The notes: generated by a model not told the origin, from the letters alone. DNA of 35,839 nt from a bacterium HR08 (GCA_002898775.1 BEHK01000010.1:1-35839); one strand, 5' to 3'; positions 10,005-20,277 are shown, numbered from the stretch's first letter. A program made the numbers and translations.

Positions 10005-10274
10005 GTGGCGTTGACGAAAGAGGTCAAACGCGAGTTGATCGAAAAGTTTCGGGTGCACGAGAACGATACGGGATCGCCGGAGGTGCAGGTGGCGATCCTG
10101 ACGTATCGCATTGCGCAACTGACGGAGCACTTCAAGACGCACAAGAAAGACTATCACTCGCGCCGGGGCTTACTGAAGCTGGTGAGCAAGCGTCGCCGAC
10201 TTCTGGAGTACCTGAAGCGGACCGACAGTCGGCGGTACTACCAGCTCATTGACCGGCTCGGGTTGAGAAAGTGA
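10005..10274 (+). CDS. rpsO: 30S ribosomal protein S15
   Basis: (V/M)[88 protein letters not shown]; probable GTG start at 10005 (ORF track extends to 9981). Confidence 0.97.
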   Translation: MALTKEVKRELIEKFRVHENDTGSPEVQVAILTYRIAQLTEHFKTHKKDYHSRRGLLKLVSKRRRLLEYLKRTDSRRYYQLIDRLGLRK

Positions 10275-10440
10275 CTTGACGCGACGACGGGACGACCACG
10301 CTCGCCAAGAGGCGGACGTTCGATGCGATCCGGGCCGGAGGGTCGTGCGACCTCGCGGATCGCGGGGGGGGCTTTGTGGTGATCCCTTCGCCTCAACAGA
10401 CGGTGTGGTCTTCCCAATACAGATTAGGCCATATGGGGTG

Positions 10441-10476
10441 AGCTCCTACCTCTCCTGTGGAGAGCGGGCCGGAGCT
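10441..10476 (+). promoter_or_regulatory. Two-tier stem-loop in the rpsO-pnp intergenic leader
   Basis: AGCTCC(tac)CTCTCC(tgt)GGAGAG(cgggcc)GGAGCT: 6-bp outer and 6-bp inner perfect stems, 38 nt upstream of the pnp ATG. Confidence 0.5.
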
Positions 10477-10514
10477 GACCTGATTCTTTCCCAGTCGAGA
10501 GACTACGAACGACC

Positions 10515-12674
10515 ATGAGGAAGACAGTGTTAAGCGATTCCATTGAGATTGGCGGAAAGCGCATCACGCTGGAGACGGGACGGATTGCTCGACAGGCGGA
10601 TGGAGCGGTGCTCATTCGCTTGGGGGATACGATCGTGCTCGTGACGGCTGTGGCCGAGAAGGAGCCGCGCGAGGGGGTGGATTTCCTTCCCCTCACGGTG
10701 GACTATCGCGAGAACAACTACGCGGCCGGGCGCATCCCCGGGAACTACTATCGCCGGGAGGGGCGACCGACCGAGAAGGAGGTCCTCACCAGCCGCCTGA
10801 TTGATCGGCCCTTGCGGCCGCTCTTCCCCGAAGGGTATCGGTGTGAGACGCAGATCATCGCGCTGGTCGTCTCCGCCGATACGGACTATGATCCCGATAT
10901 TCTGGGGATCACGGGGGCATCGGCCGCGCTCTACCTCTCGGACATCCCCTTCTTCGAGCCGGTCGGAGGCGTCCGCGTCGGCTTGATTGACAACCACTAC
11001 GTCCTGAACCCCACCTATGAGCAGACGCGGCAATCGCGGTTGAATCTCGTCGTCGCCGGAACGGAAGAGGCCATCGTGATGGTCGAGTGTGGCGCGAAGG
11101 AAGTGCCGGAGGAGGTCATCGTCGAAGCGCTCGTCTTCGCCCATTCGGAGATCAAGAAGCTGTGCGCGTGGCAGAAGGCGCTCGGCGAGAAGCTGGGGGT
11201 GCGCAAGCGTGAGGTCACCCCTCCGGCGCTGGATGAGGAGGTCGTGCGCGCGGTGGAAGCGACCTGGGGAGCGGAGCTGCGTCAGGCTCTGGACGTCACG
11301 AACAAGACCAAGCGGGAGAGCCAGGAGGCTCTGGATCAGCTCCGACAGCGCCTCCTGGAGGCGACGCCCGAAGAGCAGCGCGAGATGGCGGCGCGGGCGT
11401 TCGAGTTCCTGCGCGAGCGCTTCTTCCGCGAGGACATCCTCATTCACCGCCGCCGCCCCGATGGACGGCGGTTCACGGAGATCCGCCCGATCGAATGCGC
11501 AGTGGGGTTGCTCCCGCGCACGCACGGCAGCGCGCTCTTCACCCGCGGGGAGACGCAAGCGCTGGTGACGACGACGCTGGGCACACGGGAGGACATTCAG
11601 TACCTGGACAGCCTGGAATTTGGCGAGATCGAGCGGCGCTTCATGCTCAACTATAACTTCCCGCCGTTCTGCGTGGGTGAGGTGGCGCGCCTGGGTGCGC
11701 CGAGCCGGCGCGAGATCGGGCATGGGGCGCTGGCCCACCGCGCGCTGGAGCCGGTCTTGCCCTCGGAGGATGCCTGGCCTTACATCATCCGCGTCGTCTC
11801 GGAGATCACCGAATCCAACGGCTCTTCCTCGATGGCGACCGTCTGCGGCGGAAGCCTCTCCCTCATGGACGCGGGCGTGCCGATCAAAGCGCACGTGGCG
11901 GGCATCGCCATGGGCTTGGTCATGGAAGACGACAAGTACGCGATCCTGACCGACATCGCGGGAGCGGAGGACCATTACGGGGACATGGACTTCAAGGTCG
12001 CGGGCACGCGCGAGGGGATCACGGCCTTGCAGATGGACATCAAGATCAAGGGCGTGGATGCGGAGATCCTCTCGCAGGCGCTGGAACAGGCCAGAGAAGC
12101 GCGCATGGTGATCCTGGACAAGATGGAGCAGACGATCGCTCAGCCGCGACCGGACATCAGTCCGTATGCCCCGCGCATCTTCACCATGCAGATCCCGCCG
12201 GAGAAAGTGCGCGACGTGATCGGCCCCGGCGGGAAGGTCATCCGCAGCATTGTGGACAAGACCGGGTGCAAGATCGACATCCTCGACGATGGGCGCGTGC
12301 ACATCGCCTCGATGAACAAAGAGGCGGCCGACCAGGCCATGCAGCTCATCCGCGAGCTGACGATGGAGATCGAAGTCGGCAAGACCTATGTGGGCCGCGT
12401 CTCTCGCTTGACGGAATTCGGCGCGTTTGTCGAGATCGTGCCGGGGACGGAAGCGCTCCTGCACATCTCGGAAGTCGCCCCGCATCGGGTGCGGGACATT
12501 CGCGAGGTGCTCAAGGAAGGGGATGTCATCAAGGTCAAGTGCATCGCCAACGATGGCATGGGGCGCATCCGGCTGAGCCGCAAGGCGCTGCTCATGGAGC
12601 AGGATCGCTCGACGCGCAGGCGCTCGGACGACCGATCCCGGGCGGAGGATCGTTCCCGTCGGCCTCGACGATGA
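10515..12674 (+). CDS. pnp: Polyribonucleotide nucleotidyltransferase (PNPase)
   Basis: Two RNase PH-like domains, KH domain (IGPGGKVIRSIVDKTGCKIDILDDG) and S1 domain (GKTYVGRVSRLTEFGAFVEIVPGTEALLHISEVAPHRV). Confidence 0.98.
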   Translation: MRKTVLSDSIEIGGKRITLETGRIARQADGAVLIRLGDTIVLVTAVAEKEPREGVDFLPLTVDYRENNYAAGRIPGNYYRREGRPTEKEVLTSRLIDRPLRPLFPEGYRCETQIIALVVSADTDYDPDILGITGASAALYLSDIPFFEPVGGVRVGLIDNHYVLNPTYEQTRQSRLNLVVAGTEEAIVMVECGAKEVPEEVIVEALVFAHSEIKKLCAWQKALGEKLGVRKREVTPPALDEEVVRAVEATWGAELRQALDVTNKTKRESQEALDQLRQRLLEATPEEQREMAARAFEFLRERFFREDILIHRRRPDGRRFTEIRPIECAVGLLPRTHGSALFTRGETQALVTTTLGTREDIQYLDSLEFGEIERRFMLNYNFPPFCVGEVARLGAPSRREIGHGALAHRALEPVLPSEDAWPYIIRVVSEITESNGSSSMATVCGGSLSLMDAGVPIKAHVAGIAMGLVMEDDKYAILTDIAGAEDHYGDMDFKVAGTREGITALQMDIKIKGVDAEILSQALEQAREARMVILDKMEQTIAQPRPDISPYAPRIFTMQIPPEKVRDVIGPGGKVIRSIVDKTGCKIDILDDGRVHIASMNKEAADQAMQLIRELTMEIEVGKTYVGRVSRLTEFGAFVEIVPGTEALLHISEVAPHRVRDIREVLKEGDVIKVKCIANDGMGRIRLSRKALLMEQDRSTRRRSDDRSRAEDRSRRPRR

Positions 12675-12695
12675 CGATCGCCAGGGAGTGAGCGC

Positions 12696-13517
12696 ATGAG
12701 ATCGCGCGCGCAGAGGAGGGTGACCGGCCTGACCCTCGCAATAGGTGCTCTGGCGTTGGTGATGGTCCCCTCCTCTGGAGGACGTCCCCGCGCGGGCGAC
12801 TTCTCTGCCCCTATCGGCGAGCGCCTGACGTACGCGATCTCATGGGCATCGTATCTGGTCGCCGGAGAGATGACGCTGGCGGTGAAAGCGCGCGGGCGTT
12901 TCTTCGATCGCCCGGGCGTGCATCTCGAATTACGGGCTTCCACCATTGGCCCGGTGCGGGCATGGGTGAAGGCACTCGATGAACACTGGGCTTCTTATGT
13001 GGACCCGGAGACGTGGCTCCCCTATCGGGTGGAACTCTCTCGGCGAGAGGGCGATCGGCGCACGGACCTCACGATCGCGCTCGACCATCGGCGAGGAATC
13101 GCCCGCTTGAGCACAGGACGCACGATCCCGATCTCGCCGGAGACGCGGGATGTCGTCGCCTTCCTCTACCACCTGCGCGCGCTTCCACTGGAGCCGGGGG
13201 ATCGCTACCACGGCTCTCTCCTGAGTGAGAGGCGGCGCATCCGCGTTCGCGCAGATGTCGGCTCGCGCGCCTCGGTGGACACGCGCGCCGGACGCTTTGA
13301 GGCGATCGAGATCGTGCTGCGCGTCGAAGACGGCGGGAGGCGAGCGGCCGATGCCCGACGCCTTCGCCTGTGGCTCTCCGCCGATGAGCGACGCGTGCCC
13401 GTACTGATCACCGCCCAGGAAGCGCTCGGAGAGATTCGCGCTGAGCTGGTCGAGCTGGCGACGGGAGCGACCGCGGGCCGCCGGCCGCACGTTTCGCCTC
13501 GGAGCGATCGCGAATGA
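12696..13517 (+). CDS. DUF3108 domain-containing protein
   Basis: PIGERLTYAISWASYLVAGEMTLAVKARGRF... WVKALDEHWASYVDPETWLPYRVELSRREGDRRTDLTIALDHRRGIA matches the DUF3108 pattern. Confidence 0.75.
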   Translation: MRSRAQRRVTGLTLAIGALALVMVPSSGGRPRAGDFSAPIGERLTYAISWASYLVAGEMTLAVKARGRFFDRPGVHLELRASTIGPVRAWVKALDEHWASYVDPETWLPYRVELSRREGDRRTDLTIALDHRRGIARLSTGRTIPISPETRDVVAFLYHLRALPLEPGDRYHGSLLSERRRIRVRADVGSRASVDTRAGRFEAIEIVLRVEDGGRRAADARRLRLWLSADERRVPVLITAQEALGEIRAELVELATGATAGRRPHVSPRSDRE

Positions 13518-14059
13518 ACGCGCGAGAGAAAGCGCTCGTGATGACGGCGGAGGAGATCGAGCAGGCGCTCGAACGAGTGGCCGCGGAGATCGCCGCATCG
13601 GAGCCCGCGACCGACAAGCTGATGCTCGTCGGCATCCGCACGCGAGGGGTGCCACTGGCCCGCCGCTTGGCGGAGATCCTCAAGCGACGGTACGGGCGAG
13701 ATCTCCCGGTCGGCATCCTGGACATCACCTTCTACCGGGACGATTTGAGTCGGATCGCGCCCAATCCCGTGGTGAAGACGAGCGAACTGCCACACGACAT
13801 CACCGGTCGCGTGATCATCCTCGTGGACGACGTGCTCTACACGGGCCGCACGATTCGCGCAGCGCTCGATCACCTTGTGGACTACGGGCGACCGGATCGC
13901 GTGCGACTGGCCGTGCTCGTGGATCGCGGCCATCGTGAGCTGCCCATTCAAGCCGATTACGTCGGACGGGCGATCCCGACCGAGCGGAACGAGATCGTCA
14001 AGGTCATGTTGCGCGAGGTGGACGGCGAGGATCGAGTCCTTCTCCTGGAGAAGGAGTGA
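13514..14059 (+). CDS. pyrR: Bifunctional pyr operon transcriptional regulator/uracil phosphoribosyltransferase PyrR
   Basis: [78 protein letters not shown]. Confidence 0.96.
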   Translation: MNAREKALVMTAEEIEQALERVAAEIAASEPATDKLMLVGIRTRGVPLARRLAEILKRRYGRDLPVGILDITFYRDDLSRIAPNPVVKTSELPHDITGRVIILVDDVLYTGRTIRAALDHLVDYGRPDRVRLAVLVDRGHRELPIQADYVGRAIPTERNEIVKVMLREVDGEDRVLLLEKE

Positions 14060-14063
14060 GCCG

Positions 14064-15071
14064 ATGACGCGTGACTTCGAGGGAGAACGGCGCGACCTCT
14101 CCGCGCGCGCGGAGTTCTCCACCGCACATCCGCGCGCGCGCCTCAAGCGAAAGGACCTGCTTGGCATTCGCGATCTCGATCCCGAAGAGATTCGACTGAT
14201 TTTGGATACGGCTGAGGCGTTCAAGCAGGTCTCCGAGCGTGAGATCAAGAAGGTTCCCACGCTGCGCGGGCGGACGGTCGTGAATCTCTTCTTCGAACCC
14301 TCGACGCGCACGCGCACGAGTTTCGAGCTGGCGGCCAAGCGCCTCTCGGCAGATACGCTCAACATCGCCACCACGACGAGCAGCCTGATGAAAGGAGAGA
14401 CGCTACTGGACACGGTGCGGACCTTACAGGCGATGGCCGTGGATGCGCTCGTCGTGCGCCACTCGATGGCCGGCGTCCCGCATCAACTGGCGCGGCAGCT
14501 TCCCATCCCGGTCATCAATGCGGGCGATGGGGCGCACGAACATCCCACGCAAGCGCTCCTGGACGCCTTCACGATCCGCGAGCGCAAAGGGCGAATCGCC
14601 GGATTGAAGGTCGCCATCATCGGCGATCTCCTGCACAGCCGCGTCGCGCGCTCGAACATCTACCTGCTGACCAAGCTCGGGGCGAGCGTGTGGGTGAGCG
14701 GTCCGCAGACGCTCGTCCCGCCGTATTACGAACAGCTGGTTCCCGACGGCCTCTTCGTCACGCCGAGGATCGAAGAAGCGCTCGAGGGTGCCGACGTCGT
14801 CATGGCGTTGCGCCTTCAGCTCGAACGGCAGCAGGAATGCTTCTTCCCCTCCCTCAAGGAATATGCCCTCCGTTTCGGTCTCACGCGCGAGCGGTTGCGT
14901 TGGGCGAAGGAAGAGGCCATCATTCTCCATCCCGGGCCGATGAATCGCGGGATTGAGATCGCTTCCGATGTCGCTGATGGCCCCCAGGCGCTCATTCTCG
15001 ATCAGGTCGCTAACGGCATCGCCGTGCGCATGGCCGTCCTTTACCTCCTCATGGGCGGATCGTCGGCCTGA
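14064..15071 (+). CDS. pyrB: Aspartate carbamoyltransferase catalytic subunit
   Basis: [58 protein letters not shown] at 14064 just downstream of the pyrR stop. Confidence 0.97.
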   Translation: MTRDFEGERRDLSARAEFSTAHPRARLKRKDLLGIRDLDPEEIRLILDTAEAFKQVSEREIKKVPTLRGRTVVNLFFEPSTRTRTSFELAAKRLSADTLNIATTTSSLMKGETLLDTVRTLQAMAVDALVVRHSMAGVPHQLARQLPIPVINAGDGAHEHPTQALLDAFTIRERKGRIAGLKVAIIGDLLHSRVARSNIYLLTKLGASVWVSGPQTLVPPYYEQLVPDGLFVTPRIEEALEGADVVMALRLQLERQQECFFPSLKEYALRFGLTRERLRWAKEEAIILHPGPMNRGIEIASDVADGPQALILDQVANGIAVRMAVLYLLMGGSSA

Positions 15072-15188
15072 CGCATCTGATGCCGCCTCCGCTTGGCCAG
15101 CCCTTCGTTCTGCGCTATGCTGAATGTTTCGCGCCCCGGCCGCGTGGTTCGGGAGAACCGAGGAAGCATCGTGGGGAGGAACCCGGCG

Positions 15189-16583
15189 ATGATGTCGTGG
15201 ATCGCGGAGCTGAAGGCGATCCTCGGGGATGAGGACGTGATCGCCGATCCCGAGCGGCTCCTCGCGTACGAATGCGATGGGCTGAGCCTCCACAAGCATC
15301 TGCCGTCGGCCGTCATCTTCCCGGAATCCGCCGAGGAGGTCGCGCGCGCGGTCAAGGTGCTGGCGCGGCATCGCGTTCCCTTTCTCGCCCGAGGGGCGGG
15401 CACGGGATTGAGCGGAGGCGCCGTCGCCGTCCAGGGAGGAGTGATCTTCGAGCTCGCCCGGATGAATCGCATCTTGGCGATCGACTATGAGAATCAGCTG
15501 GCCGTCGTGGAGCCGGGGGTGATCAATCTCGCGCTCACGCGCGCCGTGGCCGAGGCCGGGTATTTCTATGCTCCCGATCCCTCCAGCCAGATGGCGTGCA
15601 CGCTGGGCGGGAACGTGGCGGAGAACGCCGGCGGCCCGCATTGCTTGAAATACGGCATGACCGGGCATCACGTCCTGGGTCTGGAGGTCGTCCTCCCCGA
15701 TGGGACGATCGTGATGCTCGGGGGGCATGGTGCGGATGCGGTGGGGTATGATCTGCTCGGTCTCTTCATCGGTTCCGAAGGGACGTTCGGCATCGCGACG
15801 AAGATCACCGTTCGGCTGATGCGGCAGCCCCAAGCGGTGAAGACACTGCTCGCCGACTTCCTCAGCGTGGAGGACGCCAGCCGTGCCGTCTCCGCCATCA
15901 TCGCGGCGGGGATTTTGCCGTCGGCCCTGGAGATGATGGATCGCGCGACGATCGAGGCCGTCGAAGCCTCCGTGTATGCGGCGGGCTTGCCGACGGATGC
16001 GGCGGCCGTGCTGATCATCGAAGTGGACGGATTGGAGGCGAGCGTGGTATATGAAGTCGAACGCGTCGTCGAGATCTGCCGCGCCCATGGCGCGCGTCAG
16101 GTGGTCGTCGCTCGCGACGAGGCGGAGCGCGCGCGCCTCTGGGCCGGACGCAAAGGCGCCTTCGGCGCCCTGGGGCGCATCAGCCCGGACCTCATGGTCC
16201 AGGACGCCGTGATCCCCCGCAGCAAGCTCCCCGAAGTCCTGCCCGAGATCTATCGCATCGCCGCGCGCTACGGACTCCGCATGGCCAATGTCTTTCACGC
16301 CGGCGATGGCAACCTGCATCCCAACATCTGCTTCGATGGGCGGGATCCCGAAGAAGTGGAGCGCGTGAAAGCGGCCTGCCGCGAGATCATGGAACTCTGC
16401 GTGCGCGTCGGGGGGGCGCTCACCGGGGAGCACGGCATCGGCCTCGATAAGATCGCCTACATGCCCCTGGTCTTCACCGAAGACGATCTGGAGGCGATGG
16501 CGCGCGTGCGCGCCGTGTTCGATCCGGAGGGCTTGTGCAATCCCGGGAAGGTGCTGCCGGTGCGACGCTGCCGCGCGTTCTGA
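15189..16583 (+). CDS. glcD: Glycolate oxidase subunit GlcD-type FAD-linked oxidase
   Basis: FLARGAGTGLSGGAVAVQGGVIFELARMNRI; GGNVAENAGGPHCLKYGMTGHHVLGLEVVLPDG; NVFHAGDGNLHPNICFD; GEHGIGLDK. Confidence 0.92.
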   Translation: MMSWIAELKAILGDEDVIADPERLLAYECDGLSLHKHLPSAVIFPESAEEVARAVKVLARHRVPFLARGAGTGLSGGAVAVQGGVIFELARMNRILAIDYENQLAVVEPGVINLALTRAVAEAGYFYAPDPSSQMACTLGGNVAENAGGPHCLKYGMTGHHVLGLEVVLPDGTIVMLGGHGADAVGYDLLGLFIGSEGTFGIATKITVRLMRQPQAVKTLLADFLSVEDASRAVSAIIAAGILPSALEMMDRATIEAVEASVYAAGLPTDAAAVLIIEVDGLEASVVYEVERVVEICRAHGARQVVVARDEAERARLWAGRKGAFGALGRISPDLMVQDAVIPRSKLPEVLPEIYRIAARYGLRMANVFHAGDGNLHPNICFDGRDPEEVERVKAACREIMELCVRVGGALTGEHGIGLDKIAYMPLVFTEDDLEAMARVRAVFDPEGLCNPGKVLPVRRCRAF

Positions 16584-16589
16584 GGGAAG

Positions 16590-17927
16590 ATGGTGGCCTC
16601 ACCAGAAGTGAGCACAGTCGAACGAGAGCTGATCTCCATCGTGGGGGCGGCGAACGTCCTCTGCCCGGCCCCCGATGAGTACGCGATTGATGACCGGCGC
16701 CCCTTGGCCGTCGTCTTCCCAGGAACGATCGAAGAGGTCGCGGCCGTCCTTCACTTCGCGCAGGCGCGAGAGCTGGCTGTCGTCCCGATGGGATCGGGCC
16801 ACCGCCTCTCGTTCGGGAATCCCCCGGAACGGGTGGACATTCTCCTCTCGACGCGGCGCCTGAACCGCATGCTGGAGTATGAACCGGCCGATCTCACAGC
16901 GAGCGTCGAGGCCGGATGTCGGTTGGAGGCGTTCAATCGAGAGGCTCTCCCACATCGGCAATGGTTGCCGTTCGACCCTCCGGATGCGGATCGTGCGACG
17001 CTCGGAGGGATCGTCGCCACGGACGATTTCGGCCCGCTGCGTCACGGCTATGGACGACCGCGCGACTATGTCATCGGCGTGGAAGTCGTGCGGGCCGACG
17101 GGACGCGCCTTCGCGCCGGCGGACGCGTCGTCAAGAACGTCACCGGGTATGATCTCAATAAACTCTTCGTCGGGAGTTTCGGAACGCTCGGCGTCTTGGT
17201 CCGCGTGAATTTCAAACTCCGTCCCTATCCGGAGGCCGAGGCGACCGCCGTACTCCTCGGTCCGGAGTGGGAACGGCTCGAAACCGCGTCGCAGCACATC
17301 CTGCGCTCGGAGCTTCTGCCGGCGGCGCTGCTGTTCAGCAATGCCGAAGCGACGTCCACGCTTCTGCCCGATCGCCCTCAGAAGGCGCTTCTGGTTCGAT
17401 TTCTGGAGACGCCGCCCGCGGTCGCGTATCAAGTGGACCGCTTGCGGGCGCTCGCCCGTTCGCTCTCGCTCGATCTGGTGGACTTCACGAACGACGCGAG
17501 TCGCTCGTTATGGGAGACGGTGGGCCGACTCCGCCGACGCCTCCCAACGGATCTGCTCCTGCGACTCAGCGTCCTGCCGGCTCACACGATGGCGGCGTTG
17601 CGCGCGGGCGAGCGGGCTCTGAGCCCATGCCTCACCTCGATGTATGTGTTGGCACAACCGGGGACAGGCATCGTTCACATCGGCGGAAGGCTGCGGGCGG
17701 AAGAGGCGAACGGTCTCGCTCGGGTGATGGAAGCTCTCGCTCATCTCCGAACGGCGTGGGAATCTCGTCGCGGACACGTGATCCTGGAGCAAGCGCCACT
17801 GGCGATCAAGCGGAATTTCGACGCGTGGGGGGATGTGGGATCGAGCCTGCCGCTCATGCGGGCGCTCAAGCAGATCTTTGACCCGAAGCGCATCTTGAGC
17901 CCCGGCCGATTCGTCGCGGGCTTATGA
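16590..17927 (+). CDS. glcE: Glycolate oxidase subunit GlcE-type FAD-binding protein
   Basis: VVPMGSGHRLSFGNPP; ATLGGIVATDDFGPLRHGYGRPRDYVIGVEVVRADGTRLRAGGRVVKNVTGYDLNKLFVGSFGTLG. Confidence 0.9.
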   Translation: MVASPEVSTVERELISIVGAANVLCPAPDEYAIDDRRPLAVVFPGTIEEVAAVLHFAQARELAVVPMGSGHRLSFGNPPERVDILLSTRRLNRMLEYEPADLTASVEAGCRLEAFNREALPHRQWLPFDPPDADRATLGGIVATDDFGPLRHGYGRPRDYVIGVEVVRADGTRLRAGGRVVKNVTGYDLNKLFVGSFGTLGVLVRVNFKLRPYPEAEATAVLLGPEWERLETASQHILRSELLPAALLFSNAEATSTLLPDRPQKALLVRFLETPPAVAYQVDRLRALARSLSLDLVDFTNDASRSLWETVGRLRRRLPTDLLLRLSVLPAHTMAALRAGERALSPCLTSMYVLAQPGTGIVHIGGRLRAEEANGLARVMEALAHLRTAWESRRGHVILEQAPLAIKRNFDAWGDVGSSLPLMRALKQIFDPKRILSPGRFVAGL

Positions 17928-19225
17928 ACGAGGAGACGACGATGAGGACCGCTCTGGGTCGTGCGCTCGATCGCGAGGCGGAGAAGCTGTTGGCCTGCAT
18001 CCACTGCGGGTTGTGCGTGAGCGCGTGTCCCACGTACCTGCAGCTCGGCGATGAGAATGACTCGCCCCGCGGACGCCTGTATCTCATGCGCGCCGCCGCC
18101 GAAGGGCGCCTGCCGATGACCTCGCGCGCGCTCGCCCACCACATAGACCTCTGTTTGGGCTGCCGGGCGTGCGAGACGGTTTGTCCCTCGGGCGTGCGGT
18201 ATGGACGGCTGCTCGAAGCCGTACGCGCCGATCTCTCGCGCGCGGGGGCGACGCCCGGACTATGGAGCGTGCGATTTCTCCTGAACCACATCTTCACCTC
18301 ACCCACGCGCCTGCATTGGTTCTTCGCACCGGCTCGCTGGCTGCGCCGCCGGGCCTTCGTGCGCCGATGGGCCAAGGGGAAATTCCTGCCGGCGCGCGCG
18401 CGGCTCGCCCTGGAACTGCTGCTGGCGACGACGCCCGAGGAGATGTCCCCTGGCGATGAGCGCCGAATCATCCCGCTCGCCGCATCTGGACGCCGCGCGC
18501 GTCGCGTCGCTTTCTTCGCCGGCTGTGTGGCCCGCGAACTCTTCGCACACACGAATCGCGCGACCATGGACGTCCTCGCCGCTCACGACTGCGAGGTCGA
18601 GGATCCCCCGGATCAGGTGTGTTGCGGGGCGTTGCACGCACATGCCGGGGAAATCGAGACGGCGCGCGCGCTGGCGCGGAGGAACATTCGCGCCTTCGAG
18701 CGCAGCGCGGCCGAAGCTATCGTCGTCAACGTCGCCGGTTGCGGCGCTATGCTCAAAGAGTATGGCGAGCTGCTCGCCGATGATGCGGAGTATGCCGAGC
18801 GCGCCCGCGCCTTCGCCGCGCGCGTGCGCGATGTCTCGGAATATCTGCTCGAGATCGGGTTGCGTCCGGGACCACGCCCGTTGAACCTCACGGTCACCTA
18901 TGACGCGCCGTGCCATCTCTATCATGCGCAACGCGTCAGGACGGCTCCGCTGGAGATGATCCGCCGCCTTCCCGGCCTCACCGTCGTTCCTCTGACCGAA
19001 GCCGAGATGTGCTGCGGGAGCGCTGGGATTTACAACTTGCGCCACCCGGGACTCGCCGATCAGTTGCTCGAGCGGAAGATCGCACACCTTCGCCGAACGG
19101 GGGCGGACGTGCTCCTCACGGGCAATGCCGGATGCCTCATGCACCTGCGTCGTGGTGTGCAGCGCGCCGGTCTCTCGATGCGCGTCCTGCACCCGATTGA
19201 GCTGCTGGCGCTCACGTATGCGTGA
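17924..19225 (+). CDS. glcF: Glycolate oxidase iron-sulfur subunit GlcF type
   Basis: Two CxxCxxCxxxCP-type clusters (CIHCGLCVSACP, CLGCRACETVCPSG) and two CCG domains (VCCGALHAHAG, MCCGSAGIYN); ATGA overlap with glcE. Confidence 0.92.
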   Translation: MNEETTMRTALGRALDREAEKLLACIHCGLCVSACPTYLQLGDENDSPRGRLYLMRAAAEGRLPMTSRALAHHIDLCLGCRACETVCPSGVRYGRLLEAVRADLSRAGATPGLWSVRFLLNHIFTSPTRLHWFFAPARWLRRRAFVRRWAKGKFLPARARLALELLLATTPEEMSPGDERRIIPLAASGRRARRVAFFAGCVARELFAHTNRATMDVLAAHDCEVEDPPDQVCCGALHAHAGEIETARALARRNIRAFERSAAEAIVVNVAGCGAMLKEYGELLADDAEYAERARAFAARVRDVSEYLLEIGLRPGPRPLNLTVTYDAPCHLYHAQRVRTAPLEMIRRLPGLTVVPLTEAEMCCGSAGIYNLRHPGLADQLLERKIAHLRRTGADVLLTGNAGCLMHLRRGVQRAGLSMRVLHPIELLALTYA

Positions 19226-19252
19226 GCGCCCTCTGGAAGAGGAGACGATGCG

Positions 19253-20200
19253 GTGAAGATTCATCAGCTCCACATCCCGACGCCCTTTCCCGTCGGTCCG
19301 GTCAACGTCACGTTGCTCCTCGAAGACCCGATCACGCTCGTGGACACCGGGCCGCAGACCGAGGAGGCGTTCGCCGCTTTGCGCGAGCAGATGCGCGCGT
19401 GCGGCGCGCGCGTGGAGGACATCCGTCGGATCGTGCTGACGCATTCGCACGAAGACCATGCGGGTCAAGCGGCGCGATTGCAAGCCCTCTCAGGCGCGAT
19501 CGTCTACGCGCATCCGTGGGAGGCCGATCGTTTGAACCCCGCTTTCGACTACGCGAGCTATCGCCGCTTGCTCGCGGAGCTGGGCGCGCCCGAAGACGTC
19601 ATCGCTCAATTCGAAGCCCTGCGACAAAGGATTCGCAAATTGATCGCCCCAGTATCTGAGGTCGTCGTGCTCGATGAGGGCGACGAACTGACGTTCGAGC
19701 AGGAATCCTGGCGCGTCGTGCATACGCCCGGACACACGCCTGGCCACATCGGCCTCTTCTCCGAGGGCCGACGGCTCTTCATCGCCGGGGACACGGTCCT
19801 GAAGCGCATCACGCCGAATCCGGTGCTGAATCCGGATCCTCGGGATGCGCATCGGCGCTTCCCCGCGCTCCGTCACTTCCTCGCGAGTGTGGATCGGTTG
19901 CGAGAGCTGGCGCCGAGCGCCATCATCACGGGCCACGGAGAGGTGGTCGAGGACATCGAGGCCTATCGGCATGAGATCCATCGCCAGGTGCGACAGCGGC
20001 AGGAGGCCGTGCGGGCCGCTCTCGGCACGCAAACCCTGACACCATGGGAGCTGTCCCTACGCCTCTTCCCCGATACCCGCACCGACCAGCGATTCCTGGC
20101 GCTCTCGGAGACGATCGCGCATCTGGATCTCGCCCTCACCGAGGGCTTGGTCGTGCGCGAGCGACGAGATGGAGTCGAATGTTATCGCGCCCGGCGATGA
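19253..20200 (+). CDS. Metallo-beta-lactamase-fold hydrolase
   Basis: THSHEDHAGQAARL (HxHxDH), HTPGHTPGHIGLF, FIAGDTVL, ITGHGEVVED. Confidence 0.9.
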   Translation: MKIHQLHIPTPFPVGPVNVTLLLEDPITLVDTGPQTEEAFAALREQMRACGARVEDIRRIVLTHSHEDHAGQAARLQALSGAIVYAHPWEADRLNPAFDYASYRRLLAELGAPEDVIAQFEALRQRIRKLIAPVSEVVVLDEGDELTFEQESWRVVHTPGHTPGHIGLFSEGRRLFIAGDTVLKRITPNPVLNPDPRDAHRRFPALRHFLASVDRLRELAPSAIITGHGEVVEDIEAYRHEIHRQVRQRQEAVRAALGTQTLTPWELSLRLFPDTRTDQRFLALSETIAHLDLALTEGLVVRERRDGVECYRARR

Positions 20201-20247
20201 GCGGCTCCAATCGCCATGAGCACCCTCGCGCTCTCGCCCCCATCAGA

Positions 20248-20277
20248 TTGACGTCCTCCTCGTGCTCTCTCTAAAAT
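20248..20277 (+). promoter_or_regulatory. Candidate sigma70-type promoter for the downstream flavoprotein
   Basis: TTGACG - 18 bp - TAAAAT, locally AT-rich spot in a GC-rich sequence. Confidence 0.55.

Noticed and set aside
10530-12485. 651-aa minus-strand ORF antisense to pnp
   Set aside because: Shadow ORF of pnp; no recognisable domain.
14424-16433. 669-aa minus-strand ORF antisense to pyrB and glcD
   Set aside because: Codon-mirror artefact of GC-rich coding DNA; composition (His/Arg/Asp-rich) is not protein-like and the plus strand encodes well recognised enzymes.
17924-19225. GlcF or neighbouring redox genes as selenoproteins (because selB is nearby)
   Set aside because: All expected Cys positions are encoded as Cys and no in-frame TGA with continued homology was seen.
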